IMG/VR virus record: IMGVR_UViG_3300036817_000114 | Coordinates: 1 to 34,134 of that record | DNA: 34,134 nucleotides | Direction: 5' to 3' (one strand) | Source: a virus | In this document: in pieces, positions 30,184 to 34,134 of the stretch | How the letters are laid out: each line of letters opens with the position of its first letter | Position numbering within the stretch: position 1 is the first letter of the stretch | The notes under the pieces: model-generated | The model's database searches: none | What the model was told of the DNA's origin: nothing | The model's input: only the letters and a program-made list of their open reading frames with translations | Position numbers and translations under genes: made by a program

Positions 30184-30367
30184 TGTCGTTTGCTTTCTCG
30201 ATTTCACAGCCGAACAGTTTGCGAACCGTCGCCTCTTCGCTCGGCGACAGGTCCATGCCGATCACGATGTTGCAGCCCATGCAGCGGGTCTCGTCAGCCG
30301 GGCCGCCGAAAAGGAAAACGTTGATCCCGCAATCGGCGCAGACAAATTCACGCGCTACCAAGGTCAA
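30146..30367 (-). CDS. Small zinc-ribbon protein (73 aa)
   Basis: CADCGINVFLFGGPADETRC-x-x-C gives two CxxC knuckles 15 residues apart (FVCADC and RCMGC), a zinc ribbon. The rest is helical (SPSEEATVRKLFGCEIEK). TTG start at 30367 with AGGGGG upstream; TTG at 30361 is equally usable. Overlaps the exonuclease gene by 20 bases. Confidence 0.65.
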   Translation of the reverse strand: MTLVAREFVCADCGINVFLFGGPADETRCMGCNIVIGMDLSPSEEATVRKLFGCEIEKANDNAIRPTDAGSGR

Positions 30368-31082
30368 GCTCTCCCCCTTCCTCCGGGTTGATAATCGTCA
30401 GCGGCGGAGCGTCCGCCGCGTCCCCGTAGGCCGCGTCTTGCGGACGCTGAATGCGGCGCATTACCGCGTAGGCGCCGAGCATCCTGGCGCGCTCCGTCGT
30501 CACGTCGAGCGCATCGCAGAACGATGACAGCGCCGAACGCAAGACGCCCTGATAGCGCGGGTCGGGAACCGTCACCTTGTGCAGCGGCGGCATCTGAGGG
30601 TGCCAACTGTAAAAGTGGACAGCGCGAAACTCGCCAATCAAAATCTGCCCCTGGACTTGCGGCTTGTAATCGTCGCCCGGCCCGTCCAACAGATATTCGA
30701 CTTGCGTCCACGGCGCCGGACATTTCACCTCGACGCCCTCCGTCAGGCCGCGCAGCGTCCGGTCCGGCGAGGCGACCAGCCGCCCGTCATCGGTCGCGAC
30801 CAGCCCGCCCGGCTCAAGCTGCACCTCGTTGGTGAAATTGAACTGCGCGACGGCGTTCGGCTCCTGCTCCTTGCCGCGCGCCACCCATTGGACGAAGCCG
30901 ATTTCGTCGTCCATCGTTTCGTTTAACAGCCGCTCAGCGACCAAACGGTAGAGGTATTTGACCGCCTGTCTCGACGGCTCCCCTTTGGGCGTAACTATCT
31001 TATGAAAATTCGAGGCCGTCGGCCTGCCGAGCCGGGCCTGATACCACGCCGTTGACCCTTGTTCGATCTTGTAGAATTTCAT
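30348..31082 (-). CDS. YqaJ/lambda-exonuclease-type recombinase nuclease (244 aa)
   Basis: MKFYKIEQGSTAWYQARLGR-P-TASNF at the N-terminus is the family signature (RxGxxTAS). The catalytic region is LVASPDRTL with EGVEVKCPAP (acid, then E-x-K), and YKPQVQGQILIGEF follows as in YqaJ proteins. It degrades DNA 5'-3' to expose single strands. With the ERF annealing protein upstream it forms a two-component recombination system. ATG at 31082 has GGAGGGAGCG upstream and overlaps the HNH stop. Confidence 0.85.
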   Translation of the reverse strand: MKFYKIEQGSTAWYQARLGRPTASNFHKIVTPKGEPSRQAVKYLYRLVAERLLNETMDDEIGFVQWVARGKEQEPNAVAQFNFTNEVQLEPGGLVATDDGRLVASPDRTLRGLTEGVEVKCPAPWTQVEYLLDGPGDDYKPQVQGQILIGEFRAVHFYSWHPQMPPLHKVTVPDPRYQGVLRSALSSFCDALDVTTERARMLGAYAVMRRIQRPQDAAYGDAADAPPLTIINPEEGGELDLGSA

Positions 31083-31468
31083 CGCTCCCTCCGTCGAGCA
31101 TTCCAGCAACGGCGACAACCCCGTCTCACTTTCGGCCTCCGCGCCAAAACCTCGTAAGGATCACCGCATTCATCGCAGACGAACTTTTGAGGTTGACCGC
31201 GCAGTCCGCGCCGCACGTTCACGCCCGGCGTCACGGGCTCAAGGTGCGCCTCGTTGATGCAGCATCGCGTGCGGCAAAGATGATCCGGCAGCAATCCGAG
31301 CGGGATTGGACCATTCGCCAGCTCATAGGCGACGACGTGGGCCTGACGCATTCGGCCCGCCACCTTCATGCGGCCGTACCCCTTGTCGTTGAGCGCGCCC
31401 ATCCAAATCAAGCAACCGCTGTTCGGTTCCGGGATCGACCACTGTTCCAAGCGTTCCGCGAGCGTCAT
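31079..31468 (-). CDS. HNH endonuclease in the recombination block (129 aa)
   Basis: HNH core: PNSGCLIWMGALNDKGYGRM, AHVVAYELANGPIPLGLLPD, HLCRTRCCINEAHLEPVTPG (His-Asn-His present) and a C-terminal CDECGDPYEVLARRP zinc motif. ATG at 31468 with GGAGGGAGCG, identical to the leader of the exonuclease gene. It overlaps the gene upstream by 107 bases. Likely selfish element. Confidence 0.85.
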   Translation of the reverse strand: MTLAERLEQWSIPEPNSGCLIWMGALNDKGYGRMKVAGRMRQAHVVAYELANGPIPLGLLPDHLCRTRCCINEAHLEPVTPGVNVRRGLRGQPQKFVCDECGDPYEVLARRPKVRRGCRRCWNARRRER

Positions 31469-31574
31469 CGCTCCCTCCGCCATAGAGCGCGCCCATGAGG
31501 CCGGGCTTGCGCCGCATGAGCCGCCCGTGCTTCGCGCCAGCCTTGGCGCCCTTCCGCCAGTCGTCGCTGGTCAT
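31323..31574 (-). CDS. Small basic protein with an out-of-frame tail through HNH (83 aa)
   Basis: The first 37 residues (MTSDDWRKGAKAGAKHGRLM and RRKPGLMGALYGGGSDD) look native, basic and Gly-rich. The rest runs antiphase to the HNH gene and is probably read-through of a lost stop. ATG overlaps the upstream stop (ATGA). Confidence 0.4.
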   Translation of the reverse strand: MTSDDWRKGAKAGAKHGRLMRRKPGLMGALYGGGSDDARGTLGTVVDPGTEQRLLDLDGRAQRQGVRPHEGGGPNASGPRRRL

Positions 31575-31798
31575 TGCCCCTCCAGCCACGTCGCCATGCC
31601 GGGGAGCTGATAATCGAGCTGCGCCCGATGATCGGCGAGCAAACCCGCGCGCGTGTAGCCGAGCTGCTCCAACAGCATCAGGTCGGCCGCAAACTGCATC
31701 GGCGTTCGCTCTTCCGTGCTCTTGCCGTAGTGGAGCTGGCCGCAGCACAGACAACGGTTCGCCGGATGTTTCGATTTCACCTTGCCGCCATCGCTCAT
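31571..31798 (-). CDS. Small Cys-containing hypothetical (75 aa)
   Basis: NRCLCCGQLHYGKS carries CxCC, a possible half zinc site, followed by a helical part (QFAADLMLLEQLGYTRAGLL). GGAGG precedes ATG; ATGA overlaps at both ends. In the early operon. Function unknown. Confidence 0.6.
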   Translation of the reverse strand: MSDGGKVKSKHPANRCLCCGQLHYGKSTEERTPMQFAADLMLLEQLGYTRAGLLADHRAQLDYQLPGMATWLEGQ

Positions 31799-31998
31799 TG
31801 CCTCAACCTCCGCTCATGTTCGGCCCACCATTCGCGAGCGATGCTTTGAGGAAAGAAAGCGCTGTCAGGCGGCGGCGTTGTGCGCGGGCCGTCGAGCCAG
31901 TCAGTGATCAGCTTGCTTTCCCAACTCGCCATCCGCCATGAGCCGTAGAGTATTCCTGCGAACAGAATTGCTCCGCCGACAACAGCGAGCGTCGTCAT
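31795..31998 (-). CDS. Small N-terminal membrane-anchored protein (67 aa)
   Basis: N-terminal span (TLAVVGGAILFAGILYGSW) then a soluble tail (WESKLITDWLDG, AREWWAEHERRLRQ). AAGGAAG precedes ATG; coupled at both ends. Orientation or role not known; could be an early membrane effector. Confidence 0.6.
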   Translation of the reverse strand: MTTLAVVGGAILFAGILYGSWRMASWESKLITDWLDGPRTTPPPDSAFFPQSIAREWWAEHERRLRQ

Positions 31999-32756
31999 TT
32001 CTGGACTTCCTTTCGCACCGTCTTTCGCAGCTTGTCGCGCAGCGCCAGCTCTAAGCGCGGATAGTCGCGCACGCGCACGTCGGCGATCGCGTCGGCGCCG
32101 CTGACCATGATCTTGAGAAAGTTCGCTTCGTTGGTCTCGGTTTTCTTGATCAGGTCGGTAAGCGTCTTGATCTGCGTCGCGTCGATCAAGGCCTCCATCG
32201 CCCCCTTGCCGTCGTCATCCTTGCCCTTCCTGACCACGTTGCAAAGATCGTCTGTGATGTAGCGCTTGGCGTAGCGCCGGCTCGATCCGCGCGCCTGTAG
32301 CGCGTTCCTGCCCGGCCCCGCGTCTGGCGGCAACGTGTACGTCGAGTTTCGCTCCCAACCCCAACCGGCGAGCGTCCCCGTGATCGTCACGGCGTCCTTG
32401 TCGTCGCGCGAGGTGAAGCTCAAGGCGAAGCCGTGCTTCGCCAAAAGCGGGCGGATGATCACGTCCATCCCCTCGATTGTGGTGAACGCATAGCGGCCGA
32501 CTTCACGCCCATCCTTGACGAGCGCCACCGTGCCGTCGCGCTCGACTTGCGGCATCTCGGCGGAGAAGTCGGCGTAGTGCGCTAGGAACGCCTCGCGCGC
32601 TTGGTCGGCCAACACCTCGCGGCGCATCTTGAGCATCACCTCAAGCTTGTCAGCCGGAACGTCCGGGTTCGTCAGGAGCGTCATCAACGTCTGCGCGAAC
32701 GTCTCGGCGGGCCGGTCGGGGACAGGCGCCGGAAGCGGGTTTGGTTCGTCGGTCAT
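31995..32756 (-). CDS. ERF-family single-strand annealing protein (253 aa)
   Basis: ERF superfamily layout: helical start, then AFLAHYADFSAEMPQVERDG, YAFTTIEGMDVIIRPLLAKH, GFALSFTSRDDKDAVTITGT and SSRRYAKRYITDDLCNVV (the A/S-KRY-x-x-x-D/x-L signature of annealing recombinases). Anneals complementary single strands in recombination and circularization. AGAGGGATGGC ribosome site. Works with the nuclease at 30348-31082. Confidence 0.85.
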   Translation of the reverse strand: MTDEPNPLPAPVPDRPAETFAQTLMTLLTNPDVPADKLEVMLKMRREVLADQAREAFLAHYADFSAEMPQVERDGTVALVKDGREVGRYAFTTIEGMDVIIRPLLAKHGFALSFTSRDDKDAVTITGTLAGWGWERNSTYTLPPDAGPGRNALQARGSSRRYAKRYITDDLCNVVRKGKDDDGKGAMEALIDATQIKTLTDLIKKTETNEANFLKIMVSGADAIADVRVRDYPRLELALRDKLRKTVRKEVQK

Positions 32757-32862
32757 GCCATCCCTCTAGGTGTTCCTTCCAACGGATCGCCGGATCGTAC
32801 TTCGGCGGCAACAAGAGACAGACGATCGCGATGACGCCGAGCGCGTCGCCAAACCAGTCCAT
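32650..32862 (-). CDS. Small membrane peptide gene overlapping ERF (70 aa reading)
   Basis: Starts MDWFGDALGVIAIVCLLLPP, a short membrane span, then KYDPAIRWKEHLEGW; beyond that it overlaps ERF by 107 bases in another frame. First gene of the leftward early operon if real. Weak ribosome site. Confidence 0.45.
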   Translation of the reverse strand: MDWFGDALGVIAIVCLLLPPKYDPAIRWKEHLEGWHDRRTKPASGACPRPARRDVRADVDDAPDEPGRSG

Positions 32863-32969
32863 TCACCCGTTCTCTCATTGTTCCCGTCAGGCGAAATGTC
32901 ATACAATCCTTGACCAATACAATCCTTGCAAAAGAGTGTCAAGTGGATTATATGACAAAGGTGTCCAAC
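32863..32969. promoter_or_regulatory. Divergent control region of early operon and HTH gene
   Basis: Holds an exact operator (32937-32957), a 12-bp direct repeat ATACAATCCTTG (32901-32912 and 32917-32928), and candidate promoters on both strands. Plus: TTGCAA (32926-32931), 16 bp, TTATAT (32948-32953). Minus: TTGACA overlapping the operator left half, 17 bp, TATTGG. The layout resembles a phage switch region in which one regulator could block or choose between two promoters. Confidence 0.6.
32937..32957. promoter_or_regulatory. Exact operator copy between divergent promoters
   Basis: TGTCA-N11-TGACA, both half-sites perfect, overlapping the spacer and -10 of the rightward promoter and the -35 of the leftward one. 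It is nearly identical to the element at 431-451. Confidence 0.7.
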
Positions 32970-33443
32970 ATGCACGAACGACAAACGACAATCGATAACA
33001 TCGACAGTATCATCGGAATGGTCGCTTTGGCGCCCCTGAAGAAAGCCCTTCAGGGCGTCGCCCACAAGCTGCGCTACCCGATGGCTGACATCCTCGCCAA
33101 GGTGCCGGGCGAAACCCTGACCGAGCGTGCGCGCAAGATCGGGGTGTCGCGCCAAACCCTTTACGTGTGGGCGGAAGAGAAGTTCCGGCCCACGCCGCGA
33201 CAGGCGAAGGTGATTGCCAAACTGACGGGCGTCCCGGTTGAACACATTGTCGATGATGGCTTCGTGGAGGGCTGGAATGACGCTCGAAAAAAGGTTGCAA
33301 AAAAGACTGCAAAGGTGGCTGCAAGAAGCCCGAAAAAGAAGGCTCACCCAAAGCGAGGGAACGGAACCGCACGACGACGAGTGGTGGCTAAACCAAAGCG
33401 CGCTCGAAATGCTCGAAAAACTCATAAACGAGCTGACGGCTGA
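32970..33443 (+). CDS. HTH regulator with long basic tail (157 aa)
   Basis: N-terminal segment IDSIIGMVALAPLKKALQGV, then a helix-turn-helix (ETLTERARKIGVSRQTLYVW AEEKFRP) with recognition helix SRQTLYVWAE and a second helical pair (RQAKVIAKLTGVPVEHIVDD). From about residue 105 the tail is a Lys/Arg/Ala-rich, histone-like sequence (AKKTAKVAARSPKKKA). AAAGGTG precedes ATG at 32970 and the leader is very short if the promoter at 32948 is used. Likely repressor or activator of the phage-wide operator. The tail region overlaps a second gene. Confidence 0.7.
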   Translation: MHERQTTIDNIDSIIGMVALAPLKKALQGVAHKLRYPMADILAKVPGETLTERARKIGVSRQTLYVWAEEKFRPTPRQAKVIAKLTGVPVEHIVDDGFVEGWNDARKKVAKKTAKVAARSPKKKAHPKRGNGTARRRVVAKPKRARNARKTHKRADG

Positions 33444-33480
33444 CCTCTGCGCCGTCTCCGAGCCGGAGCCGCGCACATGA
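33277..33480 (+). CDS. Overlapping small protein (67 aa)
   Basis: GGAGGG lies six bases before ATG at 33277. The product is helical: MTLEKRLQKRLQRWLQEARK, then DDEWWLNQSALEMLEKLINE. 167 bases overlap the regulator's tail in the +1 frame. Its stop overlaps the next ATG (ATGA). Composition after the overlap is protein-like, so it is probably real. Confidence 0.6.
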   Translation: MTLEKRLQKRLQRWLQEARKRRLTQSEGTEPHDDEWWLNQSALEMLEKLINELTADLCAVSEPEPRT

Positions 33481-33707
33481 CCGTCATCGCCCCGGAGGGG
33501 GTCGAGTTCGATCTTGTCGTCTACGTCAAGGCCGAGAAAGGCCTGACCGGCGTCGTGCGCATCAGCGGCCTGCCCGTCCTGCCCGAGCTGCGCGAGGCGA
33601 TCGACGTGCCGGGCCTCATGAGCAAGCTCCCGACCGGGTTCAACTGGCGCGTGATGACGCGGCCAGAGATCGCCGCGTTCAAGGAGCGGAGGGACGACGA
33701 TGAGTAA
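33477..33707 (+). CDS. Small beta-rich hypothetical (76 aa)
   Basis: Starts MTVIAPEGVEFDLVVYVKAE and continues GVVRISGLPVLPELREAIDV. Coupled by ATGA to the gene upstream and overlapping the zinc-ribbon gene by eight bases. Function unknown. Confidence 0.65.
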   Translation: MTVIAPEGVEFDLVVYVKAEKGLTGVVRISGLPVLPELREAIDVPGLMSKLPTGFNWRVMTRPEIAAFKERRDDDE

Positions 33708-33900
33708 ACTCTGGTTTAGACCCGTCTTTGTCTGCCCGGTTTGCGCCTCTGAGAGCTTCAACCCCAACGACATCCGCGAGAATTACTGCGGCCGTTGCCA
33801 CAAGTTCTTCCGCGACGACGGTCAACCCGAACTGCGCAACGAGCCGGAAAAACCCTATCAGTCCATGAGGATGATAGCCGCTGTCAAGTGTATCGATTGA
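33700..33900 (+). CDS. Small zinc-ribbon protein (66 aa)
   Basis: FVCPVCASESFNPNDIRENY-C-x-x-C gives CPVC and CGRC knuckles 17 residues apart. GGAGGGACGACG precedes ATG. Ends exactly inside an operator copy (33881-33903). Last gene of the rightward unit; no intrinsic terminator follows. Confidence 0.7.
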   Translation: MSKLWFRPVFVCPVCASESFNPNDIRENYCGRCHKFFRDDGQPELRNEPEKPYQSMRMIAAVKCID

Positions 33901-33903
33901 CAG
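33881..33903. promoter_or_regulatory. Operator copy at end of rightward unit
   Basis: TGTCA-N11-TGACA exact (33882-33902), extended to CTGTCAA/TTGACAG. It contains the stop codon of the preceding gene. 16 of 20 bases match the 431-451 element. Purpose here is not a promoter for a downstream gene, because none follows for at least 230 bases. Confidence 0.65.
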
Positions 33904-33919
33904 TCTACCCTATAACCTG

Positions 33920-34018
33920 CCGGAAACCCACAACCGACGCGCGGGGATCGTCCCGCCGTCGCCTCAAGTAGAGCGGAGGTATTGCACAAGTAACGTAAAG
34001 TAACGGTGAAGTGTGAGC
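33920..34018. repeat. Right arm of 99-bp inverted repeat
   Basis: Reverse complement of bases 1-99 with two mismatches. It ends 116 bp before the right end of the window. If the molecule is circular, the arms face each other across 116 bp and could form a long cruciform between the converging operon ends. Confidence 0.95.
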
Positions 34019-34134
34019 AAGTTCAACGCCTTGCGCTTGCTTCCTCGAATGCCTCTTAACCTTGGAATGCCGATGGGCCACAACCCACCGGAGCGGCACA
34101 ACCGGTGGTTGTGGGAGAGCCTTCAGGGGGAACG
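34019..34134. other. Gene-free right end with nested hairpins
   Basis: 116 bases with no ORF of note. CCACAACCCACCGG (34078-34091) can pair with CCGGTGGTTGTGG (34102-34114) with one bulge, and CACAACC-GGT-GGTTGTG (34097-34113) forms an alternative hairpin. Possible terminator, origin or end structure. No T-run. Confidence 0.5.

Noticed and set aside
33277-33480. -1 frameshift fusion of the regulator with the following ORF
   Set aside because: The slippery heptamers lead to the -1 frame, whereas the following gene is in the +1 frame; the shift would stop at 33391.
32766-33773. 335-codon open frame on the minus strand
   Set aside because: Antisense to the HTH operon and its control region; low-quality composition.
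1-34134. CRISPR array or insertion sequence
   Set aside because: No regularly spaced repeats and no transposase-like protein; the only long repeat is the terminal inverted one.

Overview
The window looks like most or all of a tailed double-stranded DNA phage genome with a short-tailed (podovirus-like) layout. The host is probably an alphaproteobacterium, likely a member of the Hyphomicrobiales. This is inferred from the high GC content, from strong GGAGG-type ribosome sites, and from several accessory proteins (DUF932, a YkgJ-like Cys-cluster protein, a WRATL/NHP hypothetical) of kinds usually met in rhizobial plasmids and phages. No integrase, DNA polymerase, primase, helicase, RNA polymerase or classical endolysin is visible.

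Layout. (1) 115-4195, minus strand: accessory or early genes (DUF932 and hypotheticals), several with their own operator and a shared leader. (2) 4287-7291, plus strand: winged-helix regulator, exported small protein, HNH nuclease, Cys-cluster protein, two hypotheticals, a structured untranslated stretch with a terminator, then an HNH-like protein. (3) 29058-7361, minus strand: the late block. Reading in transcription order it holds an Ala-rich protein, an HNH nuclease, terminase large subunit, a Tad2/DUF2829 protein next to an Acb2-like protein, portal, small head proteins, scaffold, major capsid, tail proteins, an antisense HNH, a gp10-like tail protein, five tiny arginine-rich proteins, a RuvC-like resolvase, two paralogous Gly-rich proteins, three large internal-virion-type proteins (one with a lytic transglycosylase domain) and a small membrane protein. 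(4) 32862-29194, minus strand: early recombination block with ERF annealing protein, YqaJ-type exonuclease, an HNH nuclease, an XRE regulator, zinc ribbons and tiny membrane proteins. (5) 32970-33900, plus strand: an HTH regulator with a basic tail, an overlapping small gene and two more, divergent from block 4.

Three features stand out. A palindromic element TGTCA-N11-TGACA (exact or near-exact) recurs about nine times at gene starts and in intergenic DNA, and looks like a phage-wide operator. Five consecutive, mostly overlapping ORFs of 23 to 57 codons encode arginine-rich peptides just after the tail protein gene. Two small proteins resembling known cyclic-nucleotide sponges (Tad2 and Acb2 types) sit side by side between terminase and portal. 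The window ends also carry a 99-bp inverted repeat (97 of 99 identical), starting at base 1 on the left and ending 116 bp before the right end.

Genes are tightly packed. Most neighbours overlap by ATGA, GTGA, TTGA or TGATG, and several genes under 60 codons were found only by following this stop-start coupling. All functions are read from sequence patterns without database searches.
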